Shown: one piece after another, positions 22,301-31,450 of the stretch
Numbering within the stretch: position 1 is the first letter of the stretch
Layout of the letters: each line of letters opens with the position of its first letter
Source of the DNA: Oikopleura dioica
Lineage: Eukaryota; Chordata; Appendicularia; Copelata; Oikopleuridae
Length of the DNA: 64,000 nucleotides
Reading direction: 5' to 3'
NCBI GenBank assembly: GCA_907165135.1
Contig: OU015570.1
Coordinates: forward strand, 1,240,001 to 1,304,000
Translations under genes and position numbers: made by a program
The notes under the pieces: model-generated
Told to the model about the DNA's origin: nothing
The model's input: only the letters and a program-made list of their open reading frames with translations
Database searches by the model: none

Positions 22301-25300
22301 TTTTTTCTGTTTGAACAGCCATTTTCATCGATTTGGATTCTCGACTGCGAGCTCGAGCAGGAGCTTTTTGAAAAACCAAGTGAGCTATTGAACATTTGCG
22401 AGCAAACGAGCAGTTTACATTTCTTCTCTTCCCCCTTTTAGAACAAGGAGATTCGCATCGTTCCATTTGAGCTGGGAGAATGCGGCAAGAACATATTTTC
22501 GAATAAGGTGATTGGCAACTGCACACATTGCCAACATCTGCGGAAGTGCGGCGCAAGGTTAGGAATAGCGGTGCAAGTAGAGGGCGCCGATTACTTGAAC
22601 ATAATCAATTTTATGCGGTCGTAAATCCACAGTGGCCTGTATAAACTTTCACGGCGATTGAACGGAACTTGACTCTCTCTCTCTTTACGAGTGTGCATCA
22701 TATCGCTAAAGTTGTGATCATTGTATTTGAGCATCGTTCGAACGGCAAACAGGGCTTTTATACTTCATTATTCGAGTTTCTATTGAGCAATTCATGAGTT
22801 GAACATCTCATCTTATTGTTTTTGTCTAGAGCGAAGACGATCTTTCCATATTGAATCCTTCTTATCTTTTTGATTGATCAGCAGTCGATCATTGACTGTA
22901 CTAGCAGGAGCCTCTGAGCAAGGATTGTGAGCTTGAGCTTCTTCATCTTTCAGAGCAGATTTACTTGATTTAGCTTGTTTTGGATCTTGAACTTCAGTGT
23001 GTTTTGAACAAGGAGCTGATTTTTGAGCTTGGATTTTTTCTGGTTTGAAGTCGTTTTGAGGCTTGTCACTGCAGATCAATTGCGTTTTATCGTCCTCAGT
23101 TTTGACTTTGAGCGGTCGGATCAGACTAATATTTCTACGGTACTCTTTTCTGGTGAGCGGGCACTTCAGAATGTAGCTGTCTTTTGAAAGCCTTCTATGA
23201 ACTTTGAACGGTCCAGACCAGGACAATCCAAGTTTTCCAGAGTAAGGATCCGGTTTCCAACAGAGAACATTAGTTCCAATCATTAAAACCGGACAGTTGT
23301 TCTTGTCACGTTTTAACAATGACTGGTATCGTTGGACTTGGAAGTTGAGCAGAGCAGGATGTAACTTCTTGAAATATGAATTTAACCCTCTAATGAATGG
23401 CTGGATATTTTCTGTGATCGGCTCTTTGAGCGAATAAGGAACATGAAATTGTCTTCCGTACACAACTTCATTACTTGATAAACCATCTAAGGAGCCTTTT
23501 GGAGTATTGTTGAGGAAGTACTGTACCATTGGCCAGTAGTCGGACCAAGTGCGATTTGTGGCGAGTTGGTTTTTGAGCTTTTGGTGAATTTCTCGGTGGA
23601 TTCGTTCGCACTTTCCATTTGACTTACTGTAATAGGCACTTGTAGTACTGCGGCGTATCTCAAATCTGTCGAGGATGGCTGTTGTTTTTGGACCAAACTC
23701 TTTGCCATTATCAGAAATACAATTTTCGGATATTCCGTGTCTCAGTATTATTCGCAGAAGAGCCTTAGCAACAAGATTGTCTGACTTGTTTGAGAGCGGT
23801 TCTCCATCGAGGTAGCCACTTAAACTATCAACGACGGTGAGCAGGTATCGTTTTCCAGCTTGATCGGGGCGTCCATAGTCCACAAGATCGATATGAACTT
23901 TTTCGAAGGGAAGTTGAGCAAATTGGCGATCCTTTATGAGCGAAGGTCTCATTTGTTTGAACGGCTTGAGTCGAATGCATGTTTCACAGGAGCTTGTGAT
24001 CGCGCGAACTTTCTGTTGTATGTTGCTTATAAAGAATTTTCGTAGCATCTGCAGGAGCTGTTGACTTCCGGCATGAGCTGTCAGGGAGTGCAGATAAGAG
24101 ATAAATTCATCAGCAACAGCGCTTGGAAGAACCAATCTGTTATTTGAATAAAGAACATCATTTTTGAGCATAAGTCTTTTCGGTGACTTGTTCAGCTTCG
24201 CTTTCACTCGTAGATTTCTTGTAACTGAGCATGCGTCTTGAGCAGTTGCCATTTCCTCTGCTGTAAATGATCGGTTTTCGAACGAGAAGATAACATCACT
24301 TGTTGTTAACGTTGACAATGCAAAGATTGTTTCATCAACGTCGAAGAAGTTTTCGGAGTCTCTCTCAAGGTCAGAGCTTTTTGACTTTGGTAAACGGCTG
24401 AAGAAATCTGCAGAGGCCATTTCAGGACTTGATCCGCTTTTGTGAATGATCGTGAAGTTAAAAGCGAGAAGATAATTATGTACATTACATAATTTTATGT
24501 CCAATTTCTGTTTTCGTGATTCCCGAAATAGATAGAGCAATGATTTATGGTCAACATAACAATCGAATTCGCAGTTGATCAGGTAGTACTCAAAAAATTG
24601 GATTCCCCAGCAGAGAGCGAAGAGTTCCTTGATTCTCATTGGTCGCTTGAGGTCGGGACCGGAAAGAGCTTTGCTAAAGTATCCAAGGGGAGCGAATCGA
24701 TCGTTTTGAACTTGATTAAGTGTACCTCCGACTGCGTATCCAGATGAGTCGGTAACAAGGACGAGTTTACATCCGGGTTTGAAGTGCGCAAGAGTCGGCT
24801 CTTTCAGGAGTTCACTTTTTACTGTATCAAAAGCTTTCTGTTGGATGTCGGACCACTCGAATTTCGCTTTTGCTGATGTCAGACGATAAAGCGGGGACAG
24901 GATTTCACTTCCGCGTTTGATGAATTTTACATTAAAGTTAACCATGCCCAAATATCTCTTCAGTTCAGCTTTATCTGTCGGTGGTTTCATCTTTTCGATC
25001 GCTTCAAGATGTTTTCGGAGCGGTTTGATACCATCAGCAGTGATTCTGTGACCAAGAAAATCCAATTCTGTACTGGCAAGCTTACATTTCGCGGCATTAA
25101 GGACAAGCCCATGTTCGTAGCAAGTTTTGAAGACAAATTCTAGTGCTTCTAGATGGTTTTCCCAATTATTGTCAATCACGATCAAATCGTCCAAATAAAG
25201 CAGAATAGAATCATGTTGCATCAGCTTGTTCATAATTCGAGAGAAACAGGCTGGGGCATTGCATGATCCATAGAGCATCCGGTTAGCTTGGTAATGTCGG

Positions 25301-28300
25301 TTGTCGTAACTGAAGGCCATCTTGTGGGCATCAGCTTCATGAATGAGCACTTGCCAATATCCACGAAAGAAATCGACTGAACTAATGTAGCATTCTTTAC
25401 CAGTGAGTTTCTTTCCAATGGACGTAAAAACACTTTGCATACTCGGCAATGGAAAGCGATCTTTCACCAACAGCTCATTGATCATTCGCGCATCCAAGGA
25501 AACTCTAATTGAATCATCGTTTTTACGTAGTATAATGAGCGGAATATTAAACGCTGATTGTGTTTCTTGAATGACAGTGAGCTGCTTCCAGTTTTCCATC
25601 TGATTACTGACTTTTGGAACTAGGTGTATTGGAATTTTCCGAGGTGGTTGGTGTGCCGATTTCGTTTCGTCATACAGTGGGAGCGAATATCTGAAACCAA
25701 AGAGTCGACCAAGATCGTTTGTGTCCATGTTGAAGGAGAGTCGCCATTTGTGAGTTAAAGTTTCGAGCTGTTTCTTCTGTGTTGGATCAGCTGAGCCATA
25801 AGATCCAATTTGGGGAACAAAGTTTATTTGATAAGCTTTTTCCGATCGTAGTTTTACGAATTTTTCGTACTCTTCTTTTTCACGACCAGTTTCTTTATCA
25901 ATTTCGATCAAACCAGTTAGGAACATATCAGAGGAATTTGGATCAATTGTTGGAATAACCTTATTTTTGAGCGTAATTGAGTTTTCTTCGATTGTTATTC
26001 CTTTAAGGATATCCATCCCCAAGATGATCGGGCAAGATAGGTTTTGAACGATGAGCGGGTCCAACTTCAATTTAAGTGGCGAGGAGCTGGTTTCAAATTT
26101 GGCGTCGATTGGGGAGCTGAGCGTTTTCACATTGACGATTTCTGAGTTCGCACACTTGAGCTTTATTGAAGATGGGATTTGTTTGTTAATAGTAGACGGA
26201 AGGAGATCTAGGACGTCTGAGCGTAAACATGTCCTACTTGCGCCACTATCGATAAGGCAGGGAAATTTTAGTCCGTTGAGCTGAATGTTGACGAATTTAA
26301 GGGAGGCCGGTGCGAAAAGAGCACTTTCGCAAGTTTCAATGACTTTTGATAGTCATGCCTCTTTCTTGATAATCTTCTCGACTTCTTCTGGGACTGTTTC
26401 TGAATGGAGGTATTTGCATTTTTCGCCAAATCGGCATCGACCATTTCGAACAAAGGCGATGCAGTGTCCTTGGAGCTTGTCAGTAGGGATTCTCGGTCGT
26501 GTTTTCCGTTTTTTCTCTTTCACAGGTTCTTTGGCAGAAGCGACTATTTCTTTCAGCTGAGAGCAGAGCTGCGCCATTTCAGATTCTTTTCCATTATTTG
26601 AGCATTCAGCGGCGAAGATGTTTTCTCGTTTGTAGAAGCTACGTTCTAGTTCCATGGCACGTTGAGCGATATTTTGAAGATTGAGCAGAGATTTTTCTCG
26701 TCGTAGCAATTCGGCAAGTCGCGGATCCTGGCATTCGATAAATCGGTCACAAATAATTGACTCATCTGCAGCGTCAAGTACCAGCTTTCCGTATCCCTTT
26801 TTGAAGTATGCTTGAAGCTTCGTTACTGCCATTTGCTGAGTCTCTTGGCCTCTCTGGAACGAAGTGTAGAGATATTTAAAGTGTTCTTTATCTTTGCCGA
26901 GAACTTGGATGAGCTTTGTTTTGAAACTTTCCCAGTTCTTCTTCTCTTCTTCTGTAATGGCTTCAATCAAAGAGGTTCCACTTTCTTCCATAAGAATTTG
27001 AGATAGAGCGACGCTTATAAGATCTGCATCTGAAATTTTCGAGCATTTTCCATAGAGTTCCATGTTGACGATCCAATTTTCAACTGGTAGTTGCGAGTCG
27101 AACTTCGGGGTTTTCATATTTATTTGTCCAAAGGGCTTTGATTGATCCGGTGATGCTTCCTTCTTCTTCTGAGCAGGATCTGGTTTAGGAGCATTTTCGG
27201 TTTTTGGAGCAGAACCAGCTGGTTTAGAGTCAGAGTTTGGTGGTTGGAACTTTGTTTCCTTCTTTTCAGACTCCTCAATTCGAGCAAGAATTGAGTTCAG
27301 GTTATCCACAACAACGATTTCGTTGATTTTAGCTATATCAATTTTATGATCCGCCCGGGCAGTCTTCTGAACTGCTTCTTGAATGTTGTTCACATCGAAA
27401 TCCGGATCATATTCAAGCTTTTGGCCCGTTTTTCGAAAGAAATATTTCTTATCCATCGTGTCAAACAAGTCAGGCTGAATATCGAGCAAATTCAGGACAC
27501 ATCCAGACTTGTCAAATCGAGGAATAGGGAGCGGGTATTTTCGCCTCGGACTTTTGTCATAGATAAGCATAATTTCTTTCGCAGTCAAATCGACTACGAA
27601 CTTATAATAAAGTTCTCCCATGACACCGTTAAAATGGGCAAATGGTGTAACCTGTGATAACTTGAGTCAGCTCTTCGATAACCACGGTCTGTAGAGCGTC
27701 AGGATAATTTCAGCAGGAATTCTCTGTCTCTAGCTGGATTGTAGTTCCGTTTTCTTCAGTCACCAAAATATGTACGTGTTTCTCACAGTACATAAGTTGG
27801 ATAACTAATTGCGTTTATCGTATTCGCGAGCGGGAATACAAATAGTGAGCGACGAACGTTGTTAAAAAGAGCAAGTTTTATTGTGGTGTCTCTGAGTAAA
27901 AAGTAGTGTTGTGTGTGTGTGAACTGTGTCAGTGAGAAATAAGATCGTTTATATATGGTTTTCATAAACCGTGGTGAGTGACTTTTTCGTGAGTCGTGAG
28001 TTGATCCTAGTCCGTGGTGAACTGTGCTTTCGCGGTTGGCGGCGGAGCGTTTGCGCGTGGTGAAATGCGCTTCGCGAGTCGTGAATAGCGCTTTGCGGGT
28101 CGTGAACTGCGCGCGGCGCGGCGCGGTGAACTCAAGTGGCGGATGACTAATGAGAAACACTACAGAGGTCAACATCAGATAACAGGCTTGTTAGTTCGTA
28201 GGAGAATCAATATTTAACGGGATAATACCCGGTAGATACTGTACTACGAAGTTGAACTTTGAAATCAAGGAAGAGAACCATTGATCCAGGTCTTTTGCCA

Positions 28301-28888
28301 AAGCTTAGCTGTGAGTTGAACTCTTACTACAGTGACGTACAGACAGTATGACCAGGCTTTAGTTTGCCCTATCAATTTAGCGAAATGAGTGAACTTATTT
28401 GCGCACTAGCCAACACTTCTATTTCAAAGTTCAAGTGTATTTGACCAACCTATTTTGCTATCCACCTTCTTTCAGCTATTTCTCACGTGACTATCCATAC
28501 GGCCATCTATACAAGCAGACCATTCATTATTCATTTCAGAACGCTCATTTTAGTACTCGGAATGAAAAGTGCTTTCTTTCGATTTAAATAAACAGTGGAT
28601 CTTTTAGCTGAAGAAGCTGCACCAGCTGAGCCTGAAGCGATTTAAGTAAAGCCCGAGGAACCCGCCGCTGAGGAGGAAGAAGAGGCACCAGCACCAGCTG
28701 CCTCTCCTGAGCCAACGGAAGCCACCCCTGAGGCTGAGGCTGAGCCAGAAAAGGAAGCAACTCCTGAGGCCGAGGAAGCCCCAGCCAAGGAAGACTCCCC
28801 AGCACCCGCCAAAGAGGCCCCTGCAGAGGAGGAAGCCGCCCCAGAAGCCGCAGAAGAGCCAGCCCAGGAGGAAAGCAATGATGAATAA
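19379..28888 (+). CDS. small acidic, possibly myristoylated protein, intron split by retroelement
   Basis: Exon 1 (19379-19445) encodes MGCNGSKSAEVTENQKPEEQ and ends at a GT donor in phase 1. Exon 2 (from 28596 or 28608, both AG acceptors in phase, to TAA 28886-28888) encodes alternating EEP/APA-rich protein ending AQEESNDE. MG-C-GS at the N terminus suggests N-myristoylation and membrane anchoring, as in BASP1/MARCKS-type proteins; this is analogy, not homology shown. The shared style and phase on both sides of the 8.6-kb insertion support one gene. Exon 2 has an in-frame TAA at 28643-28645 (EPEAI-stop-VKPEEP), one base from GAA, so this allele may be dead or the base wrong. Confidence 0.55.
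19527..20615 (-). repeat. 3' LTR of gypsy element (with nested insertion)
   Basis: After removing 19547-20239 and one TA copy, 394 bp remain and match 27771-28164. Contains short GTGGTGAA/GTCGTGAG subrepeats and a GC-rich CGCGCGGCGCGGCGCGG patch. Confidence 0.9.
19547..20239 (+). mobile_element. pogo-like DNA transposon derivative, copy A
   Basis: 693 bp with TIRs CCGTGGTTTACCATTTTAAG / complement, flanked by TA on each side. It carries the 3' end of a transposase (readable from 19760 to 20095): PAIFKRSWINTGL resembles the pogo/Tigger stretch after the DDE domain, then an acidic tail, ending QSKISKFLNK. The DDE core is missing, so it is an internally deleted, non-autonomous copy. It sits inside the gypsy LTR. 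Confidence 0.8.
20618..21309 (+). mobile_element. pogo-like DNA transposon derivative, copy B
   Basis: 692 bp, matching copy A except for one A fewer in a homopolymer near 20756-20762, which opens a longer frame (20716-21165). TA flanks both sides (20616-20617, 21310-21311). It inserted right at the border between the LTR and the internal region of the gypsy element. The same C-terminal transposase remnant and QSKISKFL motif are present. Confidence 0.8.
21312..21324 (-). promoter_or_regulatory. polypurine tract of gypsy element
   Basis: Minus strand GGAGGAGGAAT lies directly before the 3' LTR once pogo copy B is removed, the position of the plus-strand primer in reverse transcription. Confidence 0.7.
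21331..22050 (-). CDS. third ORF of gypsy element (function unknown)
   Basis: A 239-residue frame in the position where some gypsy elements carry env. It starts MFLSCKLLSRREMP and contains helical, Leu/Ile/Glu-rich stretches and a Pro/Gln-rich end. I see no clear signal peptide, fusion peptide or transmembrane segment, so an env role is not supported. Upstream minus frames at 22063-22395 and 22212-22556 are Cys/Ser/Arg-rich and may be leader exons or untranslated sequence. Expression would need splicing or a separate promoter. Confidence 0.4.
   Translation of the reverse strand: MFLSCKLLSRREMPTNLETDIFHLQRCCIKRRYQQFALNFVMGIKIPIVEEIDCEKTLVIRELLEEIEVSIKEKTNWFQILTQKSLNLSTIDSNLKCLLIFSCKCLILTAQGANPETRNSIVSEYARKWAKQRSVWRRLENIEISDLRILKSEVTFIIHEHLKHLGLRDSRTNTSAYSEIQFIEEVNDVPVGPAQQPLVDSPVNQNDPFATITAYGQNILDEILDSQTQDIPLPERQTI
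22813..26352 (-). CDS. Pol polyprotein (PR-RT-RNase H-integrase)
   Basis: One uninterrupted frame, about 1,179 residues, in the same frame as gag and separated from it only by TGA 26353-26355. Protease: LIDSGAS about 33 residues after the stop. RT: SVDFFRGYWQVLIHE, then LYLDDLIVI. RNase H: LVTDSSGYAVGG and YVDHKSLLYL. Integrase: HH-CC finger (HAGSQQ then CETC), core D (VHIDLVD), D (ISDNGKEF), E (GKCERIHREI), and a GPF-type C-terminal module near LGLSWSGPFKVH. All catalytic residues I can check are present. The domain order RT-RH-IN is Ty3/gypsy. Confidence 0.95.
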   Translation of the reverse strand, partial: LSKVIETCESALFAPASLKFVNIQLNGLKFPCLIDSGASRTCLRSDVLDLLPSTINKQIPSSIKLKCANSEIVNVKTLSSPIDAKFETSSSPLKLKLDPLIVQNLSCPIILGMDILKGITIEENSITLKNKVIPTIDPNSSDMFLTGLIEIDKETGREKEEYEKFVKLRSEKAYQINFVPQIGSYGSADPTQKKQLETLTHKWRLSFNMDTNDLGRLFGFRYSLPLYDETKSAHQPPRKIPIHLVPKVSNQMENWKQLTVIQETQSAFNIPLIILRKNDDSIRVSLDARMINELLVKDRFPLPSMQSVFTSIGKKLTGKECYISSVDFFRGYWQVLIHEADAHKMAFSYDNRHYQANRMLYGSCNAPACFSRIMNKLMQHDSILLYLDDLIVIDNNWENHLEALEFVFKTCYEHGLVLNAAKCKLASTELDFLGHRITADGIKPLRKHLEAIEKMKPPTDKAELKRYLGMVNFNVKFIKRGSEILSPLYRLTSAKAKFEWSDIQQKAFDTVKSELLKEPTLAHFKPGCKLVLVTDSSGYAVGGTLNQVQNDRFAPLGYFSKALSGPDLKRPMRIKELFALCWGIQFFEYYLINCEFDCYVDHKSLLYLFRESRKQKLDIKLCNVHNYLLAFNFTIIHKSGSSPEMASADFFSRLPKSKSSDLERDSENFFDVDETIFALSTLTTSDVIFSFENRSFTAEEMATAQDACSVTRNLRVKAKLNKSPKRLMLKNDVLYSNNRLVLPSAVADEFISYLHSLTAHAGSQQLLQMLRKFFISNIQQKVRAITSSCETCIRLKPFKQMRPSLIKDRQFAQLPFEKVHIDLVDYGRPDQAGKRYLLTVVDSLSGYLDGEPLSNKSDNLVAKALLRIILRHGISENCISDNGKEFGPKTTAILDRFEIRRSTTSAYYSKSNGKCERIHREIHQKLKNQLATNRTWSDYWPMVQYFLNNTPKGSLDGLSSNEVVYGRQFHVPYSLKEPITENIQPFIRGLNSYFKKLHPALLNFQVQRYQSLLKRDKNNCPVLMIGTNVLCWKPDPYSGKLGLSWSGPFKVHRRLSKDSYILKCPLTRKEYRRNISLIRPLKVKTEDDKTQLICSDKPQNDFKPEKIQAQKSAPCSKHTEVQDPKQAKSSKSALKDEEAQAHNPCSEAPASTVNDRLLINQKDKKDSIWKDRLRSRQKQ
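26353..27621 (-). CDS. Gag with CCCH zinc finger
   Basis: 422 residues starting MGELYYKFVVDL. The middle is rich in Lys, Pro and Glu (residues ~120-165), followed by a capsid-like helical region. Near the C terminus is CIAFVRNGRCRFGEKCKYLH, spacing C-x8-C-x5-C-x3-H: a CCCH finger rather than the usual retroviral CCHC knuckle. The frame ends in TGA followed by CTA and then continues as pol. It is homologous throughout to the gag at 44921-46270 (YFKLVVDLSRTELVKIYD there). Confidence 0.9.
   Translation of the reverse strand: MGELYYKFVVDLTAKEIMLIYDKSPRRKYPLPIPRFDKSGCVLNLLDIQPDLFDTMDKKYFFRKTGQKLEYDPDFDVNNIQEAVQKTARADHKIDIAKINEIVVVDNLNSILARIEESEKKETKFQPPNSDSKPAGSAPKTENAPKPDPAQKKKEASPDQSKPFGQINMKTPKFDSQLPVENWIVNMELYGKCSKISDADLISVALSQILMEESGTSLIEAITEEEKKNWESFKTKLIQVLGKDKEHFKYLYTSFQRGQETQQMAVTKLQAYFKKGYGKLVLDAADESIICDRFIECQDPRLAELLRREKSLLNLQNIAQRAMELERSFYKRENIFAAECSNNGKESEMAQLCSQLKEIVASAKEPVKEKKRKTRPRIPTDKLQGHCIAFVRNGRCRFGEKCKYLHSETVPEEVEKIIKKEA
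27756..27765 (-). promoter_or_regulatory. candidate primer-binding site
   Basis: Minus strand TGGTGACTGA starts 5 nt inside the 5' LTR. The identical 10-mer lies 4 nt inside the 5' LTR of the related element at 46521-46530. The TGG start fits priming by a tRNA ending CCA; the tRNA was not identified. Confidence 0.6.
27771..28164 (-). repeat. 5' LTR of gypsy element
   Basis: 394 bp, minus strand TGTAGTGTTTCTCATTAG to GTGAGAAACACGTACA. The two ends share an inverted TGT...GTTTCTC motif. Confidence 0.95.
28170..28595. other. remaining intron sequence of the acidic-protein gene
   Basis: Non-repetitive intron between the gypsy element and exon 2, ending in an AG acceptor (28594-28595; alternative 28606-28607). 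No other feature seen. Confidence 0.4.
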
Positions 28889-29261
28889 AGAAAAGACTCG
28901 GAAAACGTGAAAGCCAGACGTGAAAACTACTCGTAAAATATTTTTCAATGTAAGTCCAAAAATCCTTCATTTGTCATTCTAACAGTCGCCTTTTCAGATA
29001 TTCCCGCAAACCAGAAACCAAGAAAACATCAGAAAAAATTGTCACTGACTCGGAAAATTTTGTGCCTTCCTCCCTTTCTCCATTTCTCTATCTTTTTATC
29101 ACCTCTTTGCTCGCACTTTCTTAGCTAATCAAAACTGTATCAACAACATTTTTATATAAATAAAAAAATAGACTACAAACCTCCGTTTACGAAAATAATA
29201 TATATATTGTCAATATTGATAAATAAATAAATACAGTAAGAATGAAGCAAGAAAAAGAGGA

Positions 29262-30290
29262 TCAGTAGACGACATGGCGTGAGTTTCTGACGGGAGTGCT
29301 TCTTCTTGGCATTCTTGGCTGACCGCTTCGAAGTTGAGCTCGTTTTTTCTCGCGGTGAAGTTGGGTAAAGGATTTTGTCAACCAATCGAGTCCGTGTTCC
29401 AGGCCATCGCCGGTGATTGCACAGGAGGGTTGAACAAGCCAATTTACGTTTTGCATCGTGTCGAGGCCGAGAAACTCTGGCAAATCTTCTGGCGGCACTG
29501 CGTTTTTCGCGTCCTAGAAAGTTTGAGGGATGATTCTAGAGTGGTTTTGGGTACCTGTTTGTTGGCAAAGACGAGTACTTGGCTACAGTCTTTCATCGCG
29601 CGATCGTTCATAATTTTTATGAACTCTTTTCGAGCAACATCGTAACGTTCTTCGTCGGAAGAGTCGAATACAAAGATCACTCCCTAAAAGATATTTCTCA
29701 AATCAAGAAAAACTGCGTAAATGAAGTTTTCTTTATAAAAAGGAAATCATTCATTATCCAAGTCTTTCTTCCAAACAAAGGATTCTTTCAAGGAATCTTT
29801 CCAAAAAGGATTCCAAACTCTTTCTTTTACGTACTTTAGCAGATGTTAGCGCCATCTTGCCTCTTACCTACCTCGATCAAGATAAGATTTTAAACCGCTT
29901 CAAGCACCTGACTTGCTTTAAATTCCAGACTCTCTTTTCAACTCATAGGAGAGAAATTCTCTCTCAGAGAAAATTTGTCTATGAATGTAAAACTTGTAAT
30001 ACTTCTTCCTTTGTGAAGTCCTTTCTTACCTGAGTTCCAGGATAATAATGTCGCCAAAGTCGTCTGAGATGTTTCTTTCCGCCCAGATCCCAAATGTTCA
30101 TCGAGATTTGACCGTTTTGATTGGAGAACTCTTCAACGTTGAATCCGATCGTCGGCTCGGTCTTATACGTTTCATACATCTTCAGTCGGTAAAGAATCGT
30201 CGTTTTGCCGGACTCGTCGAGGCCGACCATCAAAACCCGGAACTTGTTCTTGCCTTTTTTGCTCAGCGTTTTTGCCGAAATGTTGCCCAT
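29262..30290 (-). CDS. ARF/ARL-family small GTPase, three exons
   Basis: Exons 30030-30290, 29555-29683 and 29262-29513 join in phase 0 with GT-AG introns to give 213 residues. MGNISAK at the N terminus fits the myristoylated ARF amphipathic helix. P-loop GLDESGKTT, switch [14 protein letters not shown] in switch II, then [19 protein letters not shown] (NKxD) and CAITGDGL (base-binding loop). ARFs carry Gln right after WDxGG (the catalytic Gln); here it is Lys (WDLGGKKHL), so intrinsic or GAP-stimulated hydrolysis may be impaired. A basic tail of about 30 residues follows the usual end ([20 protein letters not shown]). Convergent with the acidic-protein gene. Confidence 0.9.
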
Positions 30291-30299
30291 TTTAGTTTC

Positions 30300-30867
30300 T
30301 ATAAAAAAATTTAAAAAAGAAAACTTCAATGACGGTTTTACGGTTTGATTTAGTTTGCTCTGACCTGTAAGTCAGCTAAAACTCAACTGAGGAGTTGCTC
30401 GTTTTATCTTTCACAACAATCAGATGTTCTAGAGATCAAAAACGAAGCAAAACTCACAAAATTCATCAATGAACTCATATTGTTGAAATATGTTTCAAAT
30501 ATCTATATTTGATATCAAGGAAGAGAGCCTCAAAATACCAGTTTGATTTCCGAAATTAATCAAAATAAGGGTTAAACCAATTTATGGAACTGATTTAATT
30601 TCCCGGGTTTTGATTGGTCGGTAGGCCAAATACAGCAATTTTATTGGTAATCCAAAATCCCGTTCCACAAATTGGTTGAGTCCGAAAATAGAGTGAATTT
30701 TGTAAGGGAGAATATCCCTTACAATAGTGTCTGAGTGGAGAGAGCAGTATCCTGTTCTCAGTAACAGAGACATACCCGGTGTTTGGTCGCCGGAGGGCGC
30801 TAATTGAGTGAAAATGCTAGGCAAGAGTTGCTCTTGCCCGTAGCAAATGCCTGTGATCATTTCTGGT
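30300..30867. other. intergenic, upstream of ARF-like gene
   Basis: Presumably includes the promoter of the minus-strand GTPase. The short minus frame (30582-30860) has no motif. Confidence 0.35.
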
Positions 30868-30935
30868 TACTTCCGGTAACTTCCGGTTCACTTCCGGTGA
30901 CGTCAGGTGACTTCCGGTTCACTTCCGGTTCACCT
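30868..30935 (+). repeat. short tandem CTTCCGGTTCA repeats
   Basis: Seven or so imperfect 10-12-bp units (CTTCCGGTAA, CTTCCGGTTCA, CTTCCGGTGACG). The last two form the left boundary of the 4.26-kb duplication, and CCGGTTCAC is the sequence at the junction near 35176. Confidence 0.7.
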
Positions 30936-31359
30936 CTAAATCATTGCTATAAGTGTACATCCATTCATATACCTTACAAGAGCATAACTGAGCTAATGCT
31001 CACTTGAAACAGCGCCACCTGGTGCATGCTCTCGCGCCCCACCTAGTGTCAGTTCTCGAGCGCCACCTAGTTGACACTCAGGAATAGCTCTCTAGTGACC
31101 TCTAGTGGTGGCTCAGTTGCGCCACCTATGGTGAGCACAAAGCTTGAGATCTCATCCTGATTCATCAGTGACTGAGGATCGACTTCATTCGATGAAGGTC
31201 CTGGAACATTCTGGACACCCTTAATCACTATGACTCACGATTACGAAGGATGACATCATTTGGAGAATCTACTCGAATATTCCATCACTGTTCTAAGAAG
31301 CTTGAAGATTCATCTATCCCGATCAAGGAGCTTCTCGACTGTTCTTATTTTCCCTTTTC

Positions 31360-31450
31360 TGTACTATATAAAGCGTGCACCTTGCTGTTAGTTCATTATT
31401 ATAATTCAGTAGAATAAAACCGACAAAAAACAACTTGACTCTCTTTTATC
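31360..31450 (+). promoter_or_regulatory. TATA-box promoter-like segment
   Basis: CTATATAAAGCG, about 50 nt later AGTAGAATAAAACCGAC, then a CT-rich tract. This could be the promoter for the dioxygenase about 560 bp downstream or a solo-LTR relic (TATA then AATAAA at LTR-like spacing). Repeated at about 35622-35712. Confidence 0.4.

Larger units (their letters stand above)
19527..28164 (-). mobile_element. complete Ty3/gypsy LTR retrotransposon
   Basis: LTRs are 394 bp each (left one interrupted by a pogo-like element), starting TGTA and ending TACA, and look identical by eye, which implies recent insertion. GAGG flanks both sides (19523-19526 and 28165-28168). Coding is on the minus strand in the order gag, pol (PR-RT-RNaseH-IN), third ORF. 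A candidate primer-binding site adjoins the right (5') LTR and a purine tract adjoins the left (3') LTR. It lies within the intron of the gene starting at 19379. Two pogo-like insertions (19547-20239, 20618-21309) disrupt the 3' LTR side. Confidence 0.95.

Noticed and set aside
28584-28970. Long minus-strand open frames opposite the acidic exon
   Set aside because: They are antisense shadows of a GC-rich Glu/Ala/Pro repeat exon; compositions (Leu/Pro-rich, Ser/Ala-rich) are artefacts.
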